Position numbers and translations under genes: made by a program. The notes under the pieces are model-generated. The model saw only the letters and a program-made list of their open reading frames with translations, made no database searches and was not told where the DNA came from. DNA of 64,000 nucleotides from assembly GCF_024295805.1 (NCBI RefSeq), contig NZ_JANCLX010000023.1, positions 76,472 to 140,471 of the forward strand. The letters are read 5' to 3'. Positions 24,784 to 32,647 of the stretch are shown here, piece by piece; positions within the stretch are counted from its first letter, which is position 1; every line of letters begins with the position of its first letter. Source of the DNA: Streptomyces cucumeris (GTDB taxonomy: Bacteria > Actinomycetota > Actinomycetes > Streptomycetales > Streptomycetaceae).

Positions 24784-25599
24784 ATGGGGAGCGAAGCGGA
24801 CATGGGACGGCACCGGATCATGGGGACGAACGGCCGGACGCTGGTGGCGGCCGTGGGTGTGGCGGGGGTGACCGCCCTTGCCGCCGTGTGGACGGCGCAG
24901 GCCGGTTCCGTGGAGTCGGTGCCGAGCGCGGCCCCGAAGCCGCGTCCGATCGTGGGCCAGACCTCGAAGCCGGATCCGAAACTGCCCGCCCCCCTGGTCA
25001 ACATGGACATCGCGCACGCCTCCGAGAAGGGCGCCAAGGGCGTCAACATCACCATCGACGACGGCCCTGACCCGAACTGGACCCCGCAGGTCCTGGAGGT
25101 GCTCAAGGCCAACAACGCCAAGGCCACCTTCTGCATGGTGGGCCCGCAGGCACAGGCCCACCCGGACCTGGTGAAGGCGGTCGTCGCGGGCGGGCACCGG
25201 TTGTGCGACCACTCCATGTCGCACGACACCTCGATGGACAAGAAGTCCCGCGCCTACCAGTCCAAGGAGGTCCTCGACGCCCGGCGGATGATCGTCAAGG
25301 CGTCCGGGGGCGTCAAGCCGCTCTACTACCGCGCCCCGGGCGGTGCGTTCACCCCCTACAGCCGCCAGATCGCCGCCGCCCAGGGCATGCGGCCGCTGGG
25401 CTGGAACGTGGACTCCAAGGACTTCGAGAAGCCGGGCGCCGACGCCATGGTCAACACCGTCAAGAACGAGATCCACAACGGCCCGACCGTGCTCTTCCAC
25501 GACGCGGGCGGCGACCGCGGCCAGACCGTCGAGGCGCTGCGCCGGATCCTCCCCTGGCTGAAGCAGCAGGGCTACACCTTCGGCTTCCCCGTCCGCTGA
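24784..25599 (+). CDS. Polysaccharide deacetylase (NodB/CE4 family), secreted or membrane-anchored
   Basis: A 271-residue metal-dependent deacetylase acting on cell-wall or chitin-like N-acetyl sugars outside the membrane. CE4 motifs appear in order: TIDDGPD with the catalytic and metal Asp, the metal-binding DHSMSH, RAPGG, WNVDSKDF and LFHDAGGDR. The N-terminal hydrophobic segment TLVAAVGVAGVTALAAVW acts as signal or anchor. ATGs at 24784, 24802 and 24820 are all possible starts; none has an ideal ribosome site, and the shortest would be sufficient for the signal peptide. It converges with the DUF1963 gene 16 bp away. Confidence 0.93.
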   Translation: MGSEADMGRHRIMGTNGRTLVAAVGVAGVTALAAVWTAQAGSVESVPSAAPKPRPIVGQTSKPDPKLPAPLVNMDIAHASEKGAKGVNITIDDGPDPNWTPQVLEVLKANNAKATFCMVGPQAQAHPDLVKAVVAGGHRLCDHSMSHDTSMDKKSRAYQSKEVLDARRMIVKASGGVKPLYYRAPGGAFTPYSRQIAAAQGMRPLGWNVDSKDFEKPGADAMVNTVKNEIHNGPTVLFHDAGGDRGQTVEALRRILPWLKQQGYTFGFPVR

Positions 25600-25615
25600 C
25601 GCCGACGCCCCGGCG

Positions 25616-26464
25616 TCACCAGTGGTCCGGGGTCGGGACCGCCCGGCCGAAGTCGCCCGCGCGCAGCGCGTCGGTGGGGATCGACCAGTGCATCCAGCCG
25701 CCGTCGCCGCCGATCAGCCACTCGGCATACGGCCCGAGCTGGAGCAGGTGGTGATAGTCGTTCGGGTCTTCGCCGGACGGCACCAGCGGTGCGGAGCCGG
25801 TCGGGAACTCCGGCCGCCCGAAGGCGATGTCCTCGGAGTCGAGTGCGCCCGGCCGCTCCTTCCAGCCGGGGAGCCGGTCCAGGACGAAGACGTCCGGCAT
25901 GGCCCTGGCCGTGTCACCGGCATCGGGCCCCAGGTCCAGCGTGTCCCACGCCGGGTCCCAGACGTCGGGGAAGGCGAACCCGGGGGTGACCGCCCACTCG
26001 ACCGTGCCGAAGACGGTCGACCGCGCGGGTGCCTCGGCGGCGACGGCGTACGCGGAACGGGCCGCGACCACCCTGCTCAGCCGGGGGTCGGTGGGGCCGT
26101 AGCGGGAGAACGGCTCCCAGGCCCCGGGGTCGTGCCGCTCGGACTCCACATCCAGATAGAAGAAGTTGAGCAGGCCCGTCCCGGCCGGGAGCACACCGCC
26201 GAGCCAGGGTGCCAGGGCGTCGGTGTCGAGGACCGCGAACAGGCTCAGCGGAACGCCTTCGCACATCGGCCAGGGCGTGCCCGGTTCGAGCATCGCCCGC
26301 CCGCCGAACCGGCTGTGGCCGGTTTCCCCGGGAGCGGCCTCGGTGAGCGCGAAACCGGGCCGGGCGAGGCCGACGAAGCGGCCGGCGAGCTCCGGGCCGA
26401 GCCCCCGCGCGCAGAAGTCGCGCAGGGCGGCGAGGGTGGTCTTCGGGTCCGTGGCGGCGTCCAT
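25616..26464 (-). CDS. DUF1963 (YwqG-like) domain protein
   Basis: A 282-residue cytoplasmic protein matching the DUF1963 layout: RFGGRAMLEPGTPWPMC near the N-terminus, LLNFFYLDV in the middle and HHLLQLGPYAEW plus GDGGWMHWSIP at the end. Function is unknown; members are often near hydrolases or in polymorphic immunity contexts. ATG at 26464. It is divergent from the alpha/beta hydrolase gene across 80 bp. Confidence 0.85.
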   Translation of the reverse strand: MDAATDPKTTLAALRDFCARGLGPELAGRFVGLARPGFALTEAAPGETGHSRFGGRAMLEPGTPWPMCEGVPLSLFAVLDTDALAPWLGGVLPAGTGLLNFFYLDVESERHDPGAWEPFSRYGPTDPRLSRVVAARSAYAVAAEAPARSTVFGTVEWAVTPGFAFPDVWDPAWDTLDLGPDAGDTARAMPDVFVLDRLPGWKERPGALDSEDIAFGRPEFPTGSAPLVPSGEDPNDYHHLLQLGPYAEWLIGGDGGWMHWSIPTDALRAGDFGRAVPTPDHW

Positions 26465-26544
26465 GACGGCATTCCAGCATCCGCCGCCGACAACCCGGGC
26501 CCGGGGTCACCCCGGTTGTCGGAGCCACGCGCTACGTTGCCGAC

Positions 26545-27240
26545 ATGGCTGAATTCGTACTCGTGGCAGGGGCCTGGCTCGGCGCGTGGGCCTGGGACGA
26601 CGTGGTGCCGGAGCTGCGCGCCGCCGGGCACGGCGCGCATCCGCTGACGCTGTCCGGGCTGGCCGACAAGCAGGGCGTAGCGGCCGGACAGCAGACGCAC
26701 GTCCGGGACATCGTGGACGAGATCGAGCGCCGTGACCTGCGCGATGTCATCCTCGTCGGCCACAGCTACTCCGGGATCCCGGTCGGCCAGGCCGCCGAGC
26801 GGATCGGCGGTCGGCTGGCCCGGATGGTCTTCGTCGACGCCAACGTCCCCGTGGACGGCGAGTCGTTCGTCATGAGCTGGCCGGACGGCCGGTCCACCGT
26901 CGAGGCGTCGTGCGCCGCCCACGACGGCTTCTGGGCCCCGCTCGGCGCCGGTGACTTCGCGGGCCAGGGCCTCACCGACGAACAGATCACCCGTATCGTC
27001 ACCGGCGCCACCCCGCACCCCGGCGCCACCCTCACCGAGCCCGCCGCCCTCGCCCGTCCCCTCGGCGGTCTCCCGGCCACGTACGTCAAGTGCCTGCTGG
27101 ACGGCCCCGAGCCGGGCCCCGACGCGGCCCGGCTGCTGGCCGGCGACCGTTGGCGGCTGGTCGAGCTGGACACCGGCCACTGGCCGATGTTCTCCCAGCC
27201 TCACGAGCTGGTCCGGATCCTCCTCGACGCGGCAGCCTGA
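26545..27240 (+). CDS. Alpha/beta hydrolase (esterase-like)
   Basis: A 231-residue soluble hydrolase close to the salicylate/methyl-ester esterase-like group. The nucleophile elbow is GHSYSG with S74. The oxyanion region is LVAGAWLGAWAWDDV, and the catalytic His is in LDTGHWPMFSQP. The substrate is not predictable. It is followed after 14 bases by the ADP-ribosyltransferase-like gene in the same direction, so they may be cotranscribed. Confidence 0.9.
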   Translation: MAEFVLVAGAWLGAWAWDDVVPELRAAGHGAHPLTLSGLADKQGVAAGQQTHVRDIVDEIERRDLRDVILVGHSYSGIPVGQAAERIGGRLARMVFVDANVPVDGESFVMSWPDGRSTVEASCAAHDGFWAPLGAGDFAGQGLTDEQITRIVTGATPHPGATLTEPAALARPLGGLPATYVKCLLDGPEPGPDAARLLAGDRWRLVELDTGHWPMFSQPHELVRILLDAAA

Positions 27241-27254
27241 GCGGGGCTCCTGAT

Positions 27255-28058
27255 ATGGCGATGTTCGTCCACCTGACGTCGGCGGCCAACGCGCCGCGGA
27301 TCCGGCGGTCCGGGATCCGCGCGGCCGGTCACGGACAGGGCGGTGCGCGCGGTGTGTACTGCTTCCCGGTGCTGCCCTCGTACACCCTCACCCACCAATG
27401 GCTGCGCGAGCTGGGCCGGTCCGGCAGCAGGGGCGGTCTGGTGGCCGTCCACATACGGCTGGACGACGCCCAGCCGGTTCTGGCCGGCCACTACCGGGAC
27501 CGGCGGCGGGGCGCCCAGGAGACGGTCCCGGCGGCCGAGGCGGTCCGGCGGATCGCCGCGCTCGACGACCCGCGCGGCTGGGAGGTGTTCGTCCCCCGGG
27601 CGATCCGCTCGCGCGAGATACACCGTGTCCGCAGCGCGCCCCAGGTCGTCGGCTGGCGCCACTGGCCCGACGCGCACGGCGTCCGCCCCTGCACCTGCAA
27701 CGGCTGCCGGGTGCGCGGCGAGTACGGATCGCGGCGGCTGCGCGAACGGCTGCCGCATCCGCTGGACGGCCCGCCGCCACCGACCAGGGTGCTGCTCTCC
27801 CGCATCGCCGAGGCGGGTGACCCCGGAGACCCCTCGGTGCTGCGGGAGATCCTGCACTGGTTCTCCGGGCGCCGACGCGGCCCGCTCGGCCAACTGGCCC
27901 GCCTGGCCGCCCATCCCGACCCCACGGTGCGGGAGGAGCTGGTCTGGACGGTCGGCCGCTGGACCACCCCCGGCGTCAGCGAGCTGCTGGACGGCCTCGC
28001 CGGTGATCCGCACCCGGATGTCCGCGAGGCGGTGGAGGAGGTCAGTGAGCCGTGGTGA
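27255..28058 (+). CDS. Protein with ADP-ribosyltransferase-like N-terminus and HEAT-like C-terminus
   Basis: A 267-residue protein not firmly assigned. The N-terminal segment FVHLTSAANAPRIRRSGIRA, then GVYCFPVLPSYTLTH and GLVAVHIRLDD, follow the spacing of small ADP-ribosyltransferase or RNA 2'-phosphotransferase-like folds (H-x-T, then G-I, then G-V-Y). A possible zinc knuckle is CTCNGC. The last 80 or so residues have two HEAT-like repeats (LARLAAHPDPTVREELVWTV and LLDGLAGDPHPDVREAVEEV). The ATG at 27255 is used, with 27261 as an alternative. Activity is a guess from layout. Confidence 0.75.
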   Translation: MAMFVHLTSAANAPRIRRSGIRAAGHGQGGARGVYCFPVLPSYTLTHQWLRELGRSGSRGGLVAVHIRLDDAQPVLAGHYRDRRRGAQETVPAAEAVRRIAALDDPRGWEVFVPRAIRSREIHRVRSAPQVVGWRHWPDAHGVRPCTCNGCRVRGEYGSRRLRERLPHPLDGPPPPTRVLLSRIAEAGDPGDPSVLREILHWFSGRRRGPLGQLARLAAHPDPTVREELVWTVGRWTTPGVSELLDGLAGDPHPDVREAVEEVSEPW

Positions 28059-28484
28059 TCACTGGCTCTTGGGCGTCAGCTCGGCCCACACCGTCTTGCC
28101 GACCAGCCCCGGGGTGACGCCCCAGCGGTCGGCCAGCTCCTCGACGAGCAGCAGCCCGTGCCCGGACTCGCCCGGCCCCTCCTCCTCCGGCCTCCGGCGC
28201 ACGGCGGGCAGCCGGTCCGTACAGGCGTCCCGCACCTCGATGCGGAGGGTGCCGCCCGCGACCTTGAGTGTCAGTCGGACGTTGCGCCCCGGGACGCGGC
28301 CGTGAAGCGCGGCGTTCGCCGTCAGCTCGGCGATGATCAGCTCCGCGTTCTCCACCGGAAGACCCCAGGTGACGAGCCGTTCGGCGGCCATTAACCGACC
28401 GAGCTTGGCGCCTTTGCGGCTGGCGGAGAGCAGCACGGTGAAGTGCGAAACGGAGGTGTCGGTTCGAGTGATTTGTTGGCTCAC
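28059..28484 (-). CDS. Anti-sigma-like ATP-binding regulator (HATPase_c), TTA-containing
   Basis: A 141-residue RsbW/SpoIIAB-type histidine-kinase-like ATPase. Motifs: N-box AELTANAALHG, the Asp box VRDACTDRLP and the Gly box GHGLLLVEELADRWG. In Streptomyces such proteins sit next to XRE/DUF397 pairs in whiJ- and abaA-like loci, exactly as here. A TTA codon encodes the Leu of KLGRLMAA (near 28393), so translation should need the bldA tRNA. It is divergent from the XRE gene. The partner is unknown. Confidence 0.9.
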   Translation of the reverse strand: MSQQITRTDTSVSHFTVLLSASRKGAKLGRLMAAERLVTWGLPVENAELIIAELTANAALHGRVPGRNVRLTLKVAGGTLRIEVRDACTDRLPAVRRRPEEEGPGESGHGLLLVEELADRWGVTPGLVGKTVWAELTPKSQ

Positions 28485-28596
28485 GTCACTCAGAGTGGCC
28501 GTCTGTGCCTAGGCTGAAAAGTAGCCACGGGGATACGAGCGGTGACTGTCCGCCCGTTGCCCGGCCATGTCCGGATGACGTTGGGAGTGGGCCGGT

Positions 28597-29406
28597 ATGG
28601 AGGACGAGGAGAGCGCGGCCGTGCTGCGGGCCGTCGGTCGCCAGATCAAGCTGTGGCGGGAGGCGGCCGGGCTGAAACAGGCCGAACTGGGGGCCGCGAT
28701 CGGTTACGGAGAGGAACAGGTCTCGGCGGTCGAACGGGCCAGGCGGATCCCCAGCCCCGGGTTCCTGGACAAGGCGGATGAGGTGCTGGGGGCGAGCGGC
28801 AAGATCTCCGCGATGAAGAAGGATGTCGCGGAGGCGCGGTACCCGAAGAAGGTTCGGGATCTGGCGAAGTTGGAAGACGAAGCCGTCGAGTTGGGCGGGT
28901 ATGGCAACCACAACATCCACGGTCTGCTCCAGACGGAGGAGTATGCCCGCGCGCTGTACGAGATGCGACGACCGTCTTTCACGGAAGACGAGATCGAGCG
29001 CTACGTCGGGGCGCGACTGGCCAGGCAGGAGATCTTCGAGCGTCGGCCTCGGGTCATGTTGGCTTTTGTCCAAGAGGAGGTGACGTTGCGGCGCCCACTC
29101 GGGGGCAAGATGGTGTTGCAGCGACAGCTCGAACACCTCTTGGAACTAGGCCAGTTGCGGCATGTCGAGATCCAGGTGATGCCGACCGTCCGTGAGGATC
29201 ATGCTGGCATGGGTGGCGAGTTGGGCGTGCTGAAGCTCAACGACGGCGCGACGGTGGGCTACTCCGAAGCTCCGCTCACCAGTCGCGTGATCTCCAATCC
29301 CAAGGAGGTGCAGATCCTTGAACTGCGGTATGGGATCATCCGGGCGCAGGCCCTCACGCCGCGTGAGTCTCTGGCCTTCATCGAGAAACTGCGGGGAGAG
29401 ACATGA
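28597..29406 (+). CDS. XRE-family regulator with DUF5753 (WhiJ-like)
   Basis: A 269-residue DNA-binding protein. The helix-turn-helix is at about residues 8-65 (LWREAAGLKQAELGAAIGYG, then EQVSAVERARRIPSP). The DUF5753 ligand-type domain follows, including IHGLLQTEEYARALYEMRRP and LRHVEIQVMPTVREDHAG. The stop overlaps the DUF397 gene start (ATGA). The trio with the divergent ATPase is a whiJ/abaA-type regulatory cluster, a paralogous group affecting development or antibiotic production in Streptomyces. Confidence 0.93.
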   Translation: MEDEESAAVLRAVGRQIKLWREAAGLKQAELGAAIGYGEEQVSAVERARRIPSPGFLDKADEVLGASGKISAMKKDVAEARYPKKVRDLAKLEDEAVELGGYGNHNIHGLLQTEEYARALYEMRRPSFTEDEIERYVGARLARQEIFERRPRVMLAFVQEEVTLRRPLGGKMVLQRQLEHLLELGQLRHVEIQVMPTVREDHAGMGGELGVLKLNDGATVGYSEAPLTSRVISNPKEVQILELRYGIIRAQALTPRESLAFIEKLRGET

Positions 29407-29591
29407 CCCTCAAGCCCGACGAGTGGATCAAGAGCAGCTACAGCGCCAGCAACAGCAACGACTGCGTTGAGGTCGCCGCAGACCCCTGCGGCAGCATCCA
29501 CATCCGCGACTCCAAGGTCCCCGACGGCCCCCGGCTGGCCGTCACCCCGGCCGCCTGGACCGCCTTCCTCGGCTACGCCTCGCGGCGATAG
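29403..29591 (+). CDS. DUF397 small regulatory partner
   Basis: A 62-residue DUF397 protein, translationally coupled to the XRE gene by a 4-bp overlap. Signature elements: WIKSSYSASNSNDCVEVA, HIRDSKVPDGP and a terminal WTAFLGYA. In characterised whiJ-like loci the small partner is thought to antagonise the XRE protein. The 3' end overlaps the convergent AraC gene by 19 bp. Confidence 0.93.
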   Translation: MTLKPDEWIKSSYSASNSNDCVEVAADPCGSIHIRDSKVPDGPRLAVTPAAWTAFLGYASRR

Positions 29592-30541
29592 GCGCCGGGG
29601 GAGACGCCCTCCCAGCGGGTGAACGCGCGGACGAACGAGGCCGCGCCGCTCATGCCGGCCTCATGGGCGATGCGTTCCAGCGTCCATGAGGTCGTGCTGA
29701 GCAGCTCCCGCGTCCGTTCGTGCCGTACGGCGTCCAGCAGTTCCCGCCATGACGTGTTCTCGTCGCTCAGCGCGCGGCGTAAGGTCCGTTCGCTGATCTG
29801 CAGGAGGGCGGCGACGTCCTGGGCGCGGATACCGCGCAGGTCGGACGTCTGGAGTATCGCCTTGGCCCGGTTGGCCGCCGATTCCTGGCGCCGGAGCTGC
29901 GCCAGCAACGCGTCCGCGTGGCGGCGGTGCAGGGCGGTGAGTGCGGGGTCCGTCGGGTTCCACCGCCGGTGGGCGTCCGCCGTCGGGACGACGATCTCGT
30001 AGCGGGGACGCTCGAAGAGCACCGGACAGCCGAAGACCTCGGCATAGTGGCCGGGGTCCCCGCCACAGGGGTGGGCGAAGGAGACGGAGCCGGGTGCCCA
30101 TCCCGGACCGGTCACCCAGCGCGCGGCGGTGACGATCCCGGCGAGCCCCGCTTCCACCTGCTGGGGCTCGACCGGTACGGGCGGCACCTCGTACAGCAGC
30201 CGGGTGTACTGTCGCTCGCTGGCGAGGCTGAACCTCCCCGCCTCGTTGACCAGTGACTGGTACCGGATGCCGACCTCCGCCGCCTCGGCGAGGGTCGCGC
30301 AGTTCATGACGAGGTGGCCGACCACATGAAGGGCGCTGGGGCGGCGCCGGATGCCGAAATCGACCCCGGCGTGGGGATTTCCCGTGTCCTCCAGGATGGC
30401 GAGCCACAGATCACGGACGGACGTGCACGCGATGCGCTCGTCGGGCAGCGGCTGGGGCAGGGACTCCGCACATGCGGGAAATTCATCGGCCACCGCCTGA
30501 GCGTAACTGGCCGCGACAGACGGTTTCATGGGGTCGGACAC
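29573..30541 (-). CDS. AraC-family transcriptional regulator (OruR/ArgR-type)
   Basis: A 322-residue regulator with an N-terminal Arabinose_bd-type sensing domain (to about residue 200, including FGIRRRPSALHVVGHLVMNC and LAEAAEVGIRYQSLVNEAG). The C-terminal double helix-turn-helix reads VAALLQISERTLRRALSDE and ERIAHEAGMSGAASFVRAFT. The last codons overlap the DUF397 gene in the opposite direction. No metabolic target gene is adjacent; the next genes on this strand are the sigma-like membrane proteins. Confidence 0.92.
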   Translation of the reverse strand: MSDPMKPSVAASYAQAVADEFPACAESLPQPLPDERIACTSVRDLWLAILEDTGNPHAGVDFGIRRRPSALHVVGHLVMNCATLAEAAEVGIRYQSLVNEAGRFSLASERQYTRLLYEVPPVPVEPQQVEAGLAGIVTAARWVTGPGWAPGSVSFAHPCGGDPGHYAEVFGCPVLFERPRYEIVVPTADAHRRWNPTDPALTALHRRHADALLAQLRRQESAANRAKAILQTSDLRGIRAQDVAALLQISERTLRRALSDENTSWRELLDAVRHERTRELLSTTSWTLERIAHEAGMSGAASFVRAFTRWEGVSPGAYRREA

Positions 30542-30591
30542 CCGGCGCAGTCAACAGTTTGTCAGCTATGGGGTCAACCTGGGGGAAAGCC

Positions 30592-31389
30592 CTAGTGGCC
30601 GAGGTGCGGCAGCGCGTTCCCGGCCGCGATTCCGACCAGCGTTCCGACCGCGCAGGAGAGGGTGTACACGAGATACGCGACGGAACGGCCGCCGGGTGAA
30701 GAGGGCGGTGGCGGACTCGTTCCGTAGCCCGCATTCTTGAGATGGAGGTATGCGGCCCGCGGCCACCAGCCCAGCAGTGCCGGCGGAAGGCTTTGGTAGG
30801 CATACCGGTCCGGCTCTTCCAGGCGGTCGAGGCCGGCGGTGGAGACGAATGTGTCGCGTGCGCTTCTGTAGGCCTCCATGAGCGCGCTCCGGGGAATTCC
30901 GGTCACCTGGGAGGCGAGTTCCGCGGTGTCCGATTCGATCAATCCATGCCACAGCAGACGCTGTTCGACGGCGGGCAGAGCGATGAAGGCGCGGTTGAGA
31001 TCGATGCCTTCCGGGAGTTCCCAGAGGGCGCCCTGGGCGACCCAGGTCCGGAATCCGGGAGAGGCCAGTGCGGGATCGCGTGAGGCCAGTTTGACCGCCG
31101 CGTGGCGGACCCGGTCGAGCAGATGGAGCCGGACACAGCCCATATAGCGGTCGCGGAAGACGGATTCGACCGTGTGGATGGCGCGCAGCAGGTCGGCGAA
31201 CGCCTGCTGCGCCAGCGCGCGGGCGGATGCGTCGTCCTGGACGCAGCAGCGCGCGTAGCAGAGCACCGCCGCGTAGTGGCGGCTCGCCAGCAGGTCGAAC
31301 AGCCGTGTCTCGCCGGAGCGGATCCTCGGGAACGTGGCCGCGTCGCTGGGGTGCGAGCGCGACGCGGGCTCGTGGGGGCGTTCACCCAT
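30592..31389 (-). CDS. Degenerate sigma-factor-like protein with C-terminal membrane anchor (copy 1)
   Basis: A 265-residue protein of no named family. The first two thirds follow an ECF sigma layout: a region-2-like block (RLFDLLASRHYAAVLCYARC, ARALAQQAFADLLRAI, YMGCVRLHLLDRVRHAA) and a region-4-like block (PAVEQRLLWHGLIESDTAEL, then MEAYRSARDTFVS). Key sigma residues such as the D-x-V-Q-E motif are replaced. It then has LLGWWPRAAYLHLKNAG, a Pro/Ser linker and one membrane segment (VAYLVYTLSCAVGTLVGIAA). The ATG at 31389 overlaps the upstream gene's stop by 8 bp. It is paralogous to the next gene through the L-G-W-W-P-x-x-x-Y motif. Confidence 0.75.
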   Translation of the reverse strand: MGERPHEPASRSHPSDAATFPRIRSGETRLFDLLASRHYAAVLCYARCCVQDDASARALAQQAFADLLRAIHTVESVFRDRYMGCVRLHLLDRVRHAAVKLASRDPALASPGFRTWVAQGALWELPEGIDLNRAFIALPAVEQRLLWHGLIESDTAELASQVTGIPRSALMEAYRSARDTFVSTAGLDRLEEPDRYAYQSLPPALLGWWPRAAYLHLKNAGYGTSPPPPSSPGGRSVAYLVYTLSCAVGTLVGIAAGNALPHLGH

Positions 31390-32428
31390 GGGCGGAGCCG
31401 TCGCCGGAGCAGTTCGCGTGGTCGAGCGCGTCGGTCCGCTGCTGGCCGGTGAGGAGGTCATGGGTGTAGCCCGTCCCCATGCCGACCACCAGGCCCACGG
31501 CGGCGAGGCCCAGACACGCCTTGCGGTCCACGGTGCGCGGGGCTCCCGGCGGTCTGCTGGCAGCGGGAAGGGGCTGCGCGGTGTGCGGCGTGGGGGAGGG
31601 CGGCACCAGGGCCGCGCTCATGACCATGGCGATATCGGCCCACGGAGTCCGGCCCACCGATTTCTGCCGGAAGTACTGCCGCCCCGGCCACCAGCCGAGG
31701 ACGGCCAGCGGCAGTTGCCGGGCGACCGTGGCGTCGAACCCCGCGATGCGGTGGAGGGTCCGGGTGCACCGGTCGCAGCCGGAGTGATGGGCGTCGGTCA
31801 GCCCGTCCCCACGCCCCTGGAGCAGCCGGGACATCTCCTCCATGCACACGCTGTTTCCCAGGGTGGCGATGAGGAGTTCGGCGTAGTGGTCGCGCAATCG
31901 ACTGCGGGCCAGCAGGGAAGCGCCGGGAAGGAGATTCCGGTCCACCCCGGAAACGGCGGACACCAGCGGGGATTTCTCGTCCTCCGCCGTCGTGTGCCAC
32001 AGCAGTGTCTGATCCGTGGCGGACAATTGGTGGAAGGACTGGGATAATTGGGCCGCGTTCTCCGCGGGCCATGGGCAGCCGTCCGCCACCCAGCCCGCGA
32101 ACGGTATTCGCCGTCCGGCCCGCCGATGGCCGCAGCGCCGGGCAGCCTCATGACGGATGCGATACAGGAGAAAGGCGCGAACGGATTCGGGGCGGCGGGT
32201 ATCGCGCGGTGCGGACAGCAGTGCCCGGAGCTGGGTGAACACCTGCTTCACCAGGGCCCGGCTGCGATTGCGGTCACCACCGGTGCAGCATGCCGCATAG
32301 GCGAACGCCGCCCGGCAGTGCCGGAGATAGAGCTTGCGGAAGCGAGTGGCCTCCGTCGTCTGTGTGGACCACAGCAGCGCTTGGTCGCTTTCGAAGCCGG
32401 GCAAGGCCACCGATTGGTACACGCTCAT
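31382..32428 (-). CDS. Degenerate sigma-like / zinc anti-sigma-like fusion with membrane anchor (copy 2)
   Basis: A 348-residue protein, unrecognised as a whole. Residues 25-185 imitate an ECF sigma factor: region-2-like (ATRFRKLYLRHCRAAFAYAA, SRALVKQVFTQLRALLS, VRAFLLYRIRHEAARR) and region-4-like (LSATDQTLLWHTTAEDEKSP, LLARSRLRDHY). Residues 195-230 resemble a ZAS finger with H214-x3-C218-x2-C221 (AHHSGCDRCTRTL). LGWWPGRQY follows at 244-252, then a Pro-rich linker and a membrane segment at about 304-322. Sigma-like, anti-sigma-like and anchor parts in one chain imply a membrane-tethered signalling protein. That is inference. Confidence 0.75.
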   Translation of the reverse strand: MSVYQSVALPGFESDQALLWSTQTTEATRFRKLYLRHCRAAFAYAACCTGGDRNRSRALVKQVFTQLRALLSAPRDTRRPESVRAFLLYRIRHEAARRCGHRRAGRRIPFAGWVADGCPWPAENAAQLSQSFHQLSATDQTLLWHTTAEDEKSPLVSAVSGVDRNLLPGASLLARSRLRDHYAELLIATLGNSVCMEEMSRLLQGRGDGLTDAHHSGCDRCTRTLHRIAGFDATVARQLPLAVLGWWPGRQYFRQKSVGRTPWADIAMVMSAALVPPSPTPHTAQPLPAASRPPGAPRTVDRKACLGLAAVGLVVGMGTGYTHDLLTGQQRTDALDHANCSGDGSAHG

Positions 32429-32568
32429 ATGGACTTCTGTGCTCCCTCGGCCGGTGCTCGTCCTCTGCGAGGAAACTAGAAAAATCCATCACCGATGTCA
32501 TTGACGCAACCGGCCACATCGTTGATCCAACCGGTCTGCCGGGAAGCGATGGCCTTTCGGAAAAGACC

Positions 32569-32604
32569 GATGCCCCGGCAGCCGGAAGCGGCTGCCGGGG
32601 CATC
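32569..32604 (-). terminator. Strong hairpin terminator after the YqcI/YcgG gene
   Basis: GATGCCCCGGCAGCCG and CGGCTGCCGGGGCATC form a perfect 16-bp stem with the loop GAAG, about 45 bases past the stop at 32648. It separates this gene from the sigma-like pair downstream on the same strand. Confidence 0.9.
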
Positions 32605-32647
32605 GGCGGGTGTGTGGAGCGGAAGGACTCCCGGGGTCGGACCGGGA

